Origin: CAYRFF01 sp964436125
GTDB taxonomy: Bacteria; Bacteroidota; Bacteroidia; Chitinophagales; Saprospiraceae
NCBI GenBank assembly: GCA_964436125.1
Contig: CAYTBT010000008.1
Location: 1 to 64,000 of the forward strand
DNA length: 64,000 bases
Direction: 5' to 3'
Part shown: positions 53,874-62,704 of the stretch, piece after piece
Position numbering within the stretch: the first letter of the stretch is position 1
How the letters are laid out: each line of letters begins with the position of its first letter
Notes under the pieces: model-generated
Databases searched by the model: none
What the model was told of the DNA's origin: nothing
Seen by the model: the letters and a program-made list of their open reading frames with translations, nothing else
Program-made: the position numbers and the translations under genes

Positions 53874-55175
53874 ATGAACAACGTTATTGCAATAGTAGGC
53901 CGTCCCAATGTCGGCAAGTCAACTTTCTTCAATAGAATGATAGGTAGGCGTAAGGCTATCATAGACGATTCCAGCGGTGTTACCAGAGATCGCATCTATG
54001 GGACAAGTGAGTGGAATGGCAAAGGCTTTACAATTATCGATACCGGCGGATTTGTAAAGAATACCGACGACATATTTGAGAAAGCAATAAAAGAACAGGT
54101 ACATATCGCAATTGAAGAAGCTGATATTATCCTCTTTATGGTCGATGTTAAAACCGGAATCACCGACCTAGACAGCGAAATTGCACAGCTCCTACGGCCG
54201 GTTAAAAAGCCCGTTTTCATCGTTGTCAATAAGGTGGACAACTTTGATAGGATGTTGACCGCCAATGAATTCTGGGCTCTAGGATTTGACAACACTTTCT
54301 TCCTTTCCTCAATTTCCGGTTCCGGCACAGGGGAATTACTCGATGCAGTCAGTGAAAGTCTTGTGGACCGAGAAATAGAAGAGGTTGATATCCCTAAACT
54401 AGCTATTATAGGACAACCCAATGTCGGCAAATCTTCTCTTGTCAATGCCTTTACAGGTGAAGATAGAAACATCGTTACCGACATAGCAGGGACAACGCGA
54501 GACAGTATAAACACCGTCTATAAAAAATATGGCAAAGAGCTTCTCCTCGTCGATACAGCAGGCCTGAGAAAGAAAAGCAAAGTACATGACGATCTCGAGT
54601 TTTATTCCGTGATGCGCGCCGTCAATGCTATCGAGCGTGCTGACGTATGTCTCCTTCTCATCGATGCGACCGATGGCATTGAAGCGCAGGACCTCAGTAT
54701 TATGAAGCTCATCCAGACAAGGAATAAAGGTATTGTGCTTCTCGTCAATAAATGGGATCTCATTGAGAAAAACACTCATACAACCAAGGAATATACAGAC
54801 TACATCTATTCTCGAACAGCGCCATTTATCGATTTCCCCGTCGTATTTATCTCCGCTCTGAATAAACAACGCATCTCCAAGGCACTCGACGTAGCGCTCG
54901 AGGTTTATGAAAACAGACAATTAAAAATCCCTACTTCCAAGCTCAATAACCTGATGCTGAAGGAGATTGCCATGAAAAAACCGCCTGCTATTAAAGGCCG
55001 TCATGTCAAGATTAAATACGTAACACAGCTGAAAACGCATTATCCGGCATTTGTTTTTTTCTGTAATTACCCGCAGTACGTCAAAGCGGACTACAAGCAG
55101 TTTCTTGAAAATAAACTCAGACAGCATTTTAATTTTACCGGTGTTCCTATTAAAATATATATCAGACAAAAATAA
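53874..55175 (+). CDS. der: Ribosome biogenesis GTPase Der (EngA)
   Basis: Der is the double-GTPase needed for 50S subunit assembly. The 433-residue protein has two G domains with P-loops GRPNVGKS (8-15) and GQPNVGKS (about 181), each with DTGG/DTAG switch sequences, NKVD and NKWD specificity motifs, and a C-terminal KH-like domain (VKIKYVTQLKTHYPAFVFFCNYP). ATG start with a good Shine-Dalgarno. It is the first gene of a plus-strand run: der-rfbC-rfbD-T9SS cargo-ribE. Confidence 0.97.
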   Translation: MNNVIAIVGRPNVGKSTFFNRMIGRRKAIIDDSSGVTRDRIYGTSEWNGKGFTIIDTGGFVKNTDDIFEKAIKEQVHIAIEEADIILFMVDVKTGITDLDSEIAQLLRPVKKPVFIVVNKVDNFDRMLTANEFWALGFDNTFFLSSISGSGTGELLDAVSESLVDREIEEVDIPKLAIIGQPNVGKSSLVNAFTGEDRNIVTDIAGTTRDSINTVYKKYGKELLLVDTAGLRKKSKVHDDLEFYSVMRAVNAIERADVCLLLIDATDGIEAQDLSIMKLIQTRNKGIVLLVNKWDLIEKNTHTTKEYTDYIYSRTAPFIDFPVVFISALNKQRISKALDVALEVYENRQLKIPTSKLNNLMLKEIAMKKPPAIKGRHVKIKYVTQLKTHYPAFVFFCNYPQYVKADYKQFLENKLRQHFNFTGVPIKIYIRQK

Positions 55176-55181
55176 TATCTC

Positions 55182-55733
55182 GTGAAAATCACTCAATTAC
55201 TTTCAGATCTTTACCTTATAAAGCCCGATGTTTTCCGGGACGATAGAGGGTATTTTATGGAGTCCTATAATGCGAGAAAATGGGATGAAGCCGGGCTTTC
55301 CATGGACTGGGTTCAGGACAATGAAGCAATGAGCACCTACGGTGTTCTCCGCGGCCTCCATTATCAGATAGGTGAATCTGCTCAAGCCAAGCTTGTCCGC
55401 GTTATCAGCGGGAGTGTGTACGATGTCGCAGTGGATATCAGGCCGTCCTCTCCCACTTATCTGCAATATGCCGGTGTTGAATTGAGTGCCGAGAATAAGA
55501 AGCAGCTGCTCATTCCCCGTGGATATGCACATGGATATCTCGTCCTGTCTGCTGAAGCAATATTTGCATACAAATGCGATAATTTTTATGCTCCTGATGC
55601 CGAGGCCGGAATATTATACAAGGATCCGACCCTGAAAATTCAATGGCCGCTTCCACAGGATGAGCTCATTCTATCATCCAAGGATAAAAAATGGCCCACG
55701 ATTGATAATCACATTCCCCTTAATCTCCCTTAA
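55182..55733 (+). CDS. rfbC: dTDP-4-dehydrorhamnose 3,5-epimerase
   Basis: RfbC/RmlC makes dTDP-4-keto-L-rhamnose in the dTDP-L-rhamnose pathway. The 183-residue protein has DDRGYFMESYN, the active-site GLHYQIGESAQAKLVRV region with the catalytic His, VDIRPSSPTYLQY and IPRGYAHGYLVLS, all typical. The start is GTG at 55182, 6 nt after the der stop; no ATG is available. rfbD follows after 3 nt. rfbA and rfbB are not in the window. Confidence 0.95.
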   Translation: MKITQLLSDLYLIKPDVFRDDRGYFMESYNARKWDEAGLSMDWVQDNEAMSTYGVLRGLHYQIGESAQAKLVRVISGSVYDVAVDIRPSSPTYLQYAGVELSAENKKQLLIPRGYAHGYLVLSAEAIFAYKCDNFYAPDAEAGILYKDPTLKIQWPLPQDELILSSKDKKWPTIDNHIPLNLP

Positions 55734-55736
55734 ATT

Positions 55737-56612
55737 ATGCATAAAGTTCTCGTAAGTGGTGGTAATGGGCAGCTCGCCCTTTCTCTTCTAGCTGTCGCAA
55801 ATGGTTTTCCGTCTCTGGAACTTCATTGCCTGTCCAAGCATAATCTCGATATCACGGATATTTCTCAAGTCCGTAATCGCGTACGCGAAATTCAACCCGC
55901 ATACTTTATAAATGCTGCCGCTTATACCGCAGTTGATGATGCAGAAAACAATATTGAACTCGCTTATGCCATCAATGAGCAAGGCGTAAGCAATATTGCA
56001 CAGATATGCGAGGAGAATGAAATCCCCCTCATCCACATCAGCTCTGATTATGTCTATCACAATGGGAAAAATAGACCGCTACGTGAATCCGACTCAACAG
56101 AACCAAAAGGAGTTTATGCACAATCCAAGCTCGCCGGAGAAAAATCACTTCAATCCATAAATTCGGCTTTTCTTATCTTACGTACTTCCTGGGTGTATAG
56201 CAGATATAGGAAAAACTTCGTTAAGACAATGAAAGGCCTCCTAGAGAAAATGGAAGAAGTCAAGGTTGTCAATGACCAGATCGGTTGTCCTTGCTGGGCA
56301 GAAGAACTGGCAGAAGTAATTCTGTCCATCCTACACAAGGATGTCGAGACAAAGGGTTATATCAAGAATAATTCAGGTATTTACAACTACACACAGCTCG
56401 GAACCGCAAGCTGGTACGATATAGTGGTGGCATTGAAGAGAATTATACACTCCGATACTATGGTACATGCTGTAGGAACCTCAGAATTTCCAAGGCCTGC
56501 GCGGAGACCGTCGTATAGTGTAATGAGTCTGGATAAATTCCGACAGACATTTGACCTAAGTCTCCTACACTGGACTGAGGCATTGAAAGACTGCGTACAA
56601 GATATGGATTAG
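55737..56612 (+). CDS. rfbD: dTDP-4-dehydrorhamnose reductase
   Basis: RfbD/RmlD reduces dTDP-4-keto-L-rhamnose to dTDP-L-rhamnose with NAD(P)H. The 291-residue protein has the nucleotide motif GGNGQLALSL near the N-terminus, the NAAAYTAVDDAE segment, ISSDYVYHN and the catalytic YAQSKLAGE (Y-x3-K), then LRTSWVYS. L-rhamnose is probably used for surface polysaccharide. It starts 3 nt after rfbC and is cotranscribed with it. Confidence 0.95.
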   Translation: MHKVLVSGGNGQLALSLLAVANGFPSLELHCLSKHNLDITDISQVRNRVREIQPAYFINAAAYTAVDDAENNIELAYAINEQGVSNIAQICEENEIPLIHISSDYVYHNGKNRPLRESDSTEPKGVYAQSKLAGEKSLQSINSAFLILRTSWVYSRYRKNFVKTMKGLLEKMEEVKVVNDQIGCPCWAEELAEVILSILHKDVETKGYIKNNSGIYNYTQLGTASWYDIVVALKRIIHSDTMVHAVGTSEFPRPARRPSYSVMSLDKFRQTFDLSLLHWTEALKDCVQDMD

Positions 56613-56720
56613 GACCGGAATAGCTTGAGCAATCAAGAGGCATTGAAGAAGAAGGAAAAGAATTTGTAAATTGGAACGGTGAAATTCATGGTAAGGACAA
56701 ATCAAGGTGGAATACAAGTG

Positions 56721-59441
56721 ATGAGAACGCTATTCATCCTGCTATTTATCATACTGGCTTTCAACAGTTATGCTACGCATAATCGTGCCGGTGAAATCAG
56801 ATTTGTACAGACTGGTCCACTTACGATAGAGGCGACAATCATCACCTATACCCGCGCAAGTTCTGTCGATGCAGACCGCGATAGCCTCCTGCTATTCTGG
56901 GGTGACGGAACATCAACCGTGCTCGTGAGAAGCAATGGAAATGGAAACGGTGTAATCATGCCCAATGATATTAAATACAATCTTTATACGGGCGTTCATA
57001 CGTATCCGGGCCGAGGCACTTATACTTTATCGATGACCGACCCCAATCGAGTGGGTGGCATCCTGAACGTCGATCCGCCCAATAGTATCGAAATCCCCTT
57101 CCATCTTGAAACGACTTTTACCTTTCTCAATCCGCAATTTGCCGGATATAATAGCAGCGCTATCCTACTTCAACCACCCATCGACATCGGCTGCGTAGGA
57201 CAACGGTTCATCCACATCCCCAATGCCTATGATCCCGACGGAGATAGCATCGCTTATGAAATGATCGTCCCTATGTCAGGGCCAGGCACACCGGTCCCTA
57301 ACTACAGCTTCCCCAATCAGATTAAGCCTGGACCGGACAATATCATTTCTTTTAATGAAAAAACCGGAGAATTTATCTGGGACGCACCGCAAGTTGTCGG
57401 TGAATACAATATTGCATTCTACATTAAAGAGTATCGGAATGGGGAACTCATTACCAAGACAATACGCGACATGCAGATTCTTGTAGAAAACTGCAACAAT
57501 CATCCACCGGAATTCCAGTTACCGAGGAGAATGTGTGTTATTGCCGGTGAAACAGTTGAAATTCCGATTACATTTACCGACCCGGACATTCCGACACAAC
57601 AGATTAAAGTTGAAGCAAATGGTGGCCCTATTGTCCGAGGCGCTAGTATAGATATCGACGATGAGTACCACAATCAACCTGTTCATGCGACCTTTACCTG
57701 GCATACTAGCTGCAATGACATATCGGAACAATACTATAATCTCGTTATTAAGGCGGTCGATAATGGTATGTCTCCGGGCAATACAGGTACAAGTGCCCGC
57801 GGCCTTTCTACCTTAAAAATCTTACGGATTAAAGTTGTCGGTCCGGCACCACAGAATGACAGTATTTCTATTGAGAATAATGCTGTTGTGCTGTCATGGG
57901 ATGCTCCCTATGCTTGTGAAGTAACCGAAGATGATTATTTCCGCGGCTTCACTATATGGCGTCGCGAAGGGGCTTCTCAGGCTAGCCTCGATACCTGCTC
58001 TTTTAATCTCGAGGCAATGGGATATCAGGCTATTGCCTTTAACATTAAAGACTTAAGTAGTGGTCGGTATAGTTTTACCGACAAAGCTGTCGAGCCCGGC
58101 AGGACATATTGCTATCGGATCACGGGAGAATTTGCGCAGACAACCCCGGCCGGCAATCCGTATAATATTGTTGAAAGTTTACCTACACCGGAGAGGTGTA
58201 TCCTCTTAAATCGGGATTTGCCGGCTTTAAAAAACGTGAGCGTCCTACAGACTGATCTCAGTGAAGGAAAAATTTACCTGCGATGGCTTAAGCCTGATGT
58301 CGAAGCACTTGACACTCTTGAAAATCCAGGCCCTTATGCCTTCAGTATTCAGAGAAGTACCGGAATAGGCAATACAACTTTTATCGATATCCCCGGCAGT
58401 ATGACAGATTTTAGCTCATTTGAATCTCTTGTTGATACGATATATGTTGATAGCATGCTCAATACTGCAGAGAATGCCTACACCTATCGCATCGCCTTTT
58501 ACACCGGTGGCAGGCAAAATGAACCTTATGGCTATAGTGCAGCTGCTTCCTCTGTATATCTCAATATACAATCAAGCGATAAGATCAATATCCTTTCCTG
58601 GCAGCCGCTGGTGCCGTGGTATAATTTTAACTATAGGATATTCCGTCTCGATGAGCAGAGTGGGCAATTTATACTTCTTGATTCAACTGCTCAATTAAAG
58701 TACAGGGATACTGATTTAATAAATGGAAAAGAATATTGTTATTACATTGAGTCCGTAGGGGCTTATGGTTTACCCTATTTAAATGACACCTTATATAATT
58801 TATCTCAGCGTGCCTGCGGTACACCGATTGATACGCTTGCCCCTTGTGTGCCGGAGCTCATTATCAACAATATATGTAATGTCGGAAGCGCATTTGATTA
58901 TGAAGAGCTCGTCAATAAGCTTATCTGGAAGTTTAATAATGATTGCCTCCGGGCTCCGGATGTAAAATCCATTAAAATTTTCTTCAAATCCGATTCTACT
59001 GCCGAGTTTCAACTCATCGATGTAGTATCTATTGACGATAATTTCTATATCCATGAACCCGGAAATGGACTCAGAGGCTGTTATGCCATTTCCCTCCTTG
59101 ATTCCGTGGGAAATGAAAGTGAACTCTCCGAGATTGTATGCGCAGAGAACTGCCCGATCTACTCACTACCCAATACATTCACACCCAATGGCGATGGCAG
59201 TAACGATATTTATGGCCCTATCACCAATCGATTTATTGAACGCATTGATTTTACCGTATTTAACCGCTGGGGAGACCAGATATTTCACACGACGGATCCA
59301 GCGATTAATTGGGATGGAAAAACTAGAAGTGGAAAACTTGTAAGTCCCGGAACCTATTATTATGTCTGTACGGTTTATGGATATGCTGATTCCACGGCCC
59401 CACTTACCGTACTTAAAGGTTATATTGAAATTATCTATTAA
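56721..59441 (+). CDS. Very large secreted T9SS type B cargo protein
   Basis: The 906-residue protein has a signal peptide (MRTLFILLFIILAFNSYA) and a long, mostly beta region with several Ig/fibronectin-like domains. The N-terminal THNRAGEIRFVQTGP and YDPDGDSIAYEMI are seen in a group of gliding-motility-associated Bacteroidota proteins. A gliding CTERM sorting domain ends it: SLPNTFTPNGDGSNDIYGP, FTVFNRWGDQIFH and GTYYYVCTVYG. It is predicted to be exported by T9SS to the surface. An in-frame GTG lies 14 codons earlier, but the ATG at 56721 fits the signal peptide. The stop is directly followed by the ribE ATG. Confidence 0.88.
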   Translation: MRTLFILLFIILAFNSYATHNRAGEIRFVQTGPLTIEATIITYTRASSVDADRDSLLLFWGDGTSTVLVRSNGNGNGVIMPNDIKYNLYTGVHTYPGRGTYTLSMTDPNRVGGILNVDPPNSIEIPFHLETTFTFLNPQFAGYNSSAILLQPPIDIGCVGQRFIHIPNAYDPDGDSIAYEMIVPMSGPGTPVPNYSFPNQIKPGPDNIISFNEKTGEFIWDAPQVVGEYNIAFYIKEYRNGELITKTIRDMQILVENCNNHPPEFQLPRRMCVIAGETVEIPITFTDPDIPTQQIKVEANGGPIVRGASIDIDDEYHNQPVHATFTWHTSCNDISEQYYNLVIKAVDNGMSPGNTGTSARGLSTLKILRIKVVGPAPQNDSISIENNAVVLSWDAPYACEVTEDDYFRGFTIWRREGASQASLDTCSFNLEAMGYQAIAFNIKDLSSGRYSFTDKAVEPGRTYCYRITGEFAQTTPAGNPYNIVESLPTPERCILLNRDLPALKNVSVLQTDLSEGKIYLRWLKPDVEALDTLENPGPYAFSIQRSTGIGNTTFIDIPGSMTDFSSFESLVDTIYVDSMLNTAENAYTYRIAFYTGGRQNEPYGYSAAASSVYLNIQSSDKINILSWQPLVPWYNFNYRIFRLDEQSGQFILLDSTAQLKYRDTDLINGKEYCYYIESVGAYGLPYLNDTLYNLSQRACGTPIDTLAPCVPELIINNICNVGSAFDYEELVNKLIWKFNNDCLRAPDVKSIKIFFKSDSTAEFQLIDVVSIDDNFYIHEPGNGLRGCYAISLLDSVGNESELSEIVCAENCPIYSLPNTFTPNGDGSNDIYGPITNRFIERIDFTVFNRWGDQIFHTTDPAINWDGKTRSGKLVSPGTYYYVCTVYGYADSTAPLTVLKGYIEIIY

Positions 59442-60041
59442 ATGTTTACAGGACTTATTGAAGCCATAGGGCTCGTAAAATTTATTTCAACTGAAGGAAA
59501 AAATAAAACATTCCTGATACAGAGTGCTATAAGCAATGAACTAGCTGTAGATCAATCCGTCAGTCACAATGGCGTATGCCTGACCGTAACGGCAGTTCAA
59601 GAAAATACCCATTCCGTCACTGCCATTGAAGAAACGCTCCATCGTAGCACGCTGGATAATATAAAAGTAGGTGACACACTCAATCTTGAACGCTGTATTC
59701 TTCCCACACAACGGCTTGACGGACATATTGTCCAGGGACATGTTGATAGTATGGGTGAGATTATTCATTTAGCTGACGCAAATGGGAGTACGCTCATAAG
59801 TATTAAGATTCCTCCCCGCTATGCTCCGCTTATCATTGTAAAAGGCTCTATCGCTATCGATGGCATAAGCCTTACAATCGTTTCTTGCACCCAAGATTCT
59901 TTTTCCGTGGCAATTATTCCCCATACCCTTGAAATGACAACGATAGGCAATAAAAAAGTCGGAGATTATGTGAACCTGGAATACGATATCATCGGAAAGT
60001 ACTTCAGTAGATATAAAGAACTCTTTGGCAAGTCAGAATAA
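59442..60041 (+). CDS. ribE: Riboflavin synthase alpha chain
   Basis: The enzyme dismutates 6,7-dimethyl-8-ribityllumazine to riboflavin. The 199-residue protein has the typical MFTGLIEAIG start and two lumazine-binding repeats, the first with VSHNGVCLTVTAV, the second with IAIDGISLTIVSC and a central LDGHIVQGHVD. ATG immediately after the upstream T9SS cargo gene, so it is cotranscribed with an unrelated surface protein. No FMN riboswitch is seen. A one-mismatch motif copy (59771-59784) encodes ADANG inside it. Confidence 0.96.
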   Translation: MFTGLIEAIGLVKFISTEGKNKTFLIQSAISNELAVDQSVSHNGVCLTVTAVQENTHSVTAIEETLHRSTLDNIKVGDTLNLERCILPTQRLDGHIVQGHVDSMGEIIHLADANGSTLISIKIPPRYAPLIIVKGSIAIDGISLTIVSCTQDSFSVAIIPHTLEMTTIGNKKVGDYVNLEYDIIGKYFSRYKELFGKSE

Positions 60042-60083
60042 ACGCCTTTATCCTAGGAGAACTACTTGTTTCTACGGAGTATA

Positions 60084-60779
60084 TCATAGCAATGATGTCG
60101 TGGGTGATATGCAGAGGTTCTTGACATTAATCCGTTCCGGGTATCTCTGCGCAAGCCCTTCAGCAAGAAAATCTGCAAGCTTCATCGTGTATTGAAGGGC
60201 ATTATCATAATGACGTATTGCATTCTCATAGTTTCCACGATCAAATTCCCGGGAATATACGAGTAATTCTTCCCTGTATTGCTTTAATTGACAGCCAATA
60301 TAATTCCCTGACCAGTGCTCCGGGTTTAAGGTACTGAAGAATTCAGAAAGCAATTGTGCATCTTTTTCCCACTTTACCAGGTGCTTATCCAATACAAGCT
60401 TGTTTTCTTTCTGAATCGCCGATAATACCGCGGGGATATGGCTTACATATTCGAGGAAATATTTTGACAGAGTATCTCCACCTTCCTCACCATAAAATGC
60501 AGCAAATAGGATTCCAATTTCTTTTTGATTATCCACAACTTTTTCCCATCTCGGCTCAAATGCACGAGCATTGTTATAATAGGCATCAACTGCAGAATAT
60601 GTCCACTTGCTATGCAATTTCCATAATTTTCGCATTGCATAATCCAAGCGAATGTATTTATCACTGAGTAAAAGTGGAACTTTATCTTCATTGGCCCCGG
60701 CTTCCACGCAGGAACTTATCTGAATAGACAGAACGCTGAGGAGCACTATTATAAGGAATAATGAGCTTAATTTATGCAT
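60084..60779 (-). CDS. Lipoprotein, diverged paralogue of the 61012-61683 product
   Basis: The 231-residue protein has a lipobox (QISSC, Cys24) and an all-helical domain. It shares with the product of 61012-61683 the patterns LWxxHxxWTYxxVDAxxNN, NQKxIG, YGExxGDTL and NPExW, and the closing DYx...MxLADxLxxGxAQxxP. Several positions that are conserved in the other copy have changed, for example the His of LLKTHI is displaced. I know similar uncharacterised proteins in many bacteria with this W-H-W and QFPQKF pattern, without an assigned function. It may be a ferritin-like helix bundle. It is convergent with ribE. Confidence 0.72.
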   Translation of the reverse strand: MHKLSSLFLIIVLLSVLSIQISSCVEAGANEDKVPLLLSDKYIRLDYAMRKLWKLHSKWTYSAVDAYYNNARAFEPRWEKVVDNQKEIGILFAAFYGEEGGDTLSKYFLEYVSHIPAVLSAIQKENKLVLDKHLVKWEKDAQLLSEFFSTLNPEHWSGNYIGCQLKQYREELLVYSREFDRGNYENAIRHYDNALQYTMKLADFLAEGLAQRYPERINVKNLCISPTTSLL

Positions 60780-60856
60780 GATTGAATGGATTTACGAGTG
60801 CCTTTCCCCTCAATTGTAATTAAAGGAGGAAAACACTTAACTTTCGATAATAGAAC

Positions 60857-60905
60857 AGATAAAATTTAGGGGCGCAACATCAATTTCTAGGATGTGGCGC
60901 CCCTA
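60857..60905 (-). terminator. Rho-independent terminator after the 61012-61683 gene
   Basis: TAGGGGCGCAACATC pairs with GATGTGGCGCCCCTA (one mismatch) around a 9-nt loop. On the minus strand it is followed by AAATTTTATC. It lies about 107 nt past the stop. Confidence 0.75.
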
Positions 60906-61011
60906 GAATGATCAATAAAACTGATAATGAGTTAAAACTATATTGTTAAAGATGATTAAGCTTAAGACAATGAGCTTGAATCCACTTGTAATTCAGTCGA
61001 GAAATTATTCT

Positions 61012-61683
61012 CTAGAATTTCTGTGGGAATTGCTCGGCAATACCCTTAGTGAGGACATCTGCAAGCATCATCATGTGATCATACGCAAGTCCATAGTCAT
61101 CGATTGCCTTCTTGTAATCCCCCTTCAATAAATCGACGGAATAAGTTACGGTAGTCGTGATGTGTTTCTCCATAATCGGCTCCGTAGCTGTCTCAGGCCA
61201 ATTTTCCGGATTAGCCGCTGATAGAAAATCAGCTATAGTCTTGGCATTTGCATACCAGATGTCGATAGCAGCCGTCAGAGCTGCATCATCGCCTTCCTGC
61301 GCTGCAGTTAATACAGGTACAGCATCGAGGATATGGGTTTTAAGCAGTTTTGTCAATGTATCCCCGGCAGCCTCGCCATAATAAGGTTTAATCGCATCAC
61401 CGATATGCTTCTGGTTTAATAATAACCTATCGAGATTGGACTGTAAAGCGCCTTGATTATTAAAAAAGGCATCTACGGTGGCGTAAGTCCATTGCATGTG
61501 CTCTGCCCATAGGTCACGCATAGCCTTGTTTAAGCTCAGGTACTGGTCGGTGTTCTGCGGGTCAATATTGGTTACATCTTCTGTCATTTCATCCACGTCA
61601 TCCTTTGTACAGCTTGTTACTGTCAACATAAATGGAATAAAGAGGAGAAAGAAAAATTTCCAATTGATGAATAAATGGCTCAT
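61012..61683 (-). CDS. Conserved helical lipoprotein of unknown function
   Basis: The 223-residue protein has a lipoprotein signal (FFFLLFIPFMLTVTSC) and a helical domain with LWAEHMQWTYATVDAFFNN, LLLNQKHIGDAIKPYYGEAAGDTLTKLL, WYANAKTIADFLSAANPENWP and a C-terminal MMMLADVLTKGIAEQFPQKF. This pattern is widespread and, in my memory, only generically annotated. Conserved His, Asp and Glu residues suggest a metal-binding helix bundle. An upstream in-frame ATG (61755) would add 24 residues before the signal peptide; 61683 is preferred. It is divergent from the ECF sigma gene and may be its target. Confidence 0.8.
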   Translation of the reverse strand: MSHLFINWKFFFLLFIPFMLTVTSCTKDDVDEMTEDVTNIDPQNTDQYLSLNKAMRDLWAEHMQWTYATVDAFFNNQGALQSNLDRLLLNQKHIGDAIKPYYGEAAGDTLTKLLKTHILDAVPVLTAAQEGDDAALTAAIDIWYANAKTIADFLSAANPENWPETATEPIMEKHITTTVTYSVDLLKGDYKKAIDDYGLAYDHMMMLADVLTKGIAEQFPQKF

Positions 61684-61885
61684 GGAATTTACTGTTGAGC
61701 TCTTCTGATTTTCCTTGTCTGATTGTCTGATGAATGTCTTCATGTGCAATTTCATTTTGGTTAATAATGGTGGTTTGATAGAGAAAGAGATGAAAGGTTA
61801 CAGGAAATTGTAACTTTTTTCTTCCAATACCATCTAATGAAGCAAAAGACAGAATGACAATTTATAAAATGACAAAACTTGAAAT
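61684..61885. promoter_or_regulatory. Divergent promoter region of the lipoprotein and ECF sigma genes
   Basis: The two start codons are 202 nt apart, or 130 nt if the longer lipoprotein start is used. No perfect TTTG/TAnnTTTG pair is seen for either gene, so the promoters may be sigma-factor specific. Confidence 0.35.
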
Positions 61886-62566
61886 ATGAATTTAACTCTT
61901 AGGGAAATTTCCGACAAGGAAGTAGTCGAGCGGGTTATCAATGGAGATAAAGAGCTTTATGAGATCTTAATAAGAAGGAACAATCAACGTTTATATCGCG
62001 CTATCAGAAGCTATATCTATATTGAATCAGATGTTGAAGATGTTATGCAAGAAGCATATATAAAAGCATTTCAGAATTTAAAGCAATTTCGCAAGGAGGC
62101 TGCCTTCTCTACCTGGCTTATCCGCATAGGAATTAATGAAGCATTGAAACGGATAAAAGAAAAGCGGAGAATGACATTTGCGCAAGCATGGAAAAATAAT
62201 ACTGAAGAGAAAAATCCAATCGTTAAAATACCAGACACTATGAATTTAAATCCGGAGAATAAAGCCATCCAACATGAAACTCATGAATTGCTTGAGTATG
62301 CAATCCAGAAACTCCCGGAGAAATACCGAGTAGTGTTTATGCTCAAGGAAGTAGAGGGAATGAGCAATGCAGAAATCAGCAAGAGCATAAATATTACGGA
62401 ATCCAATGCCAAGGTACGACTTCATCGAGCCAAGGAGATGTTGAAAGAAACGATAAATCGCCTGATCTCTCGTGCAGAGGTATTTGAATTTGGGCAAGAT
62501 CGCTGTGACCGCATGACGAGAAATGTCATGAATTGCGTAATGCAGGATGATCTATACACAGAGTAG
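61886..62566 (+). CDS. ECF sigma factor with AEVFEF-type tail, second copy
   Basis: The 226-residue protein has sigma region 2 (LIRRNNQRLYRAIRSYIYIESDVEDVMQEAYIKAF) and region 4 (LPEKYRVVFMLKEVEGMSNAEISKSINITESNAKVRLHRAKEML). A tail of about 35 residues starting RAEVFEFGQDRCDRMTRNVM matches the tail of the ECF factor at 25170-25838. The two are clear paralogues of one ECF subgroup. No anti-sigma gene is adjacent. It is divergent from a helical lipoprotein gene. A one-mismatch motif copy (62174-62187) encodes TFAQA here. Confidence 0.92.
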   Translation: MNLTLREISDKEVVERVINGDKELYEILIRRNNQRLYRAIRSYIYIESDVEDVMQEAYIKAFQNLKQFRKEAAFSTWLIRIGINEALKRIKEKRRMTFAQAWKNNTEEKNPIVKIPDTMNLNPENKAIQHETHELLEYAIQKLPEKYRVVFMLKEVEGMSNAEISKSINITESNAKVRLHRAKEMLKETINRLISRAEVFEFGQDRCDRMTRNVMNCVMQDDLYTE

Positions 62567-62607
62567 AATCGCTTGATCAAACAGTAGTTTTTTCACAGAA
62601 TTGAAAG

Positions 62608-62642
62608 ACCTCGCATAGAATCACTTGGTTCTAGCGAGGTCC
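62608..62642. terminator. Terminator between convergent sigma and rpoC genes
   Basis: GACCTCGC pairs with GCGAGGTC and the inner TAGAA with TTCTA. There is no strong T-run on either strand. Placement between two convergent stop codons supports the call. Confidence 0.5.
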
Positions 62643-62704
62643 TCCTCTCCACTAACAATTATTTATAAGACCTTGTTATGGCCTGCAATGAGTATTCTTA
62701 GGTT

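Noticed and set aside
58129..58142. Further weak copy of the 14-bp motif (AATTTGCGCAGACA)
   Set aside because: Too many mismatches at the AAGCT end to count it as a copy.
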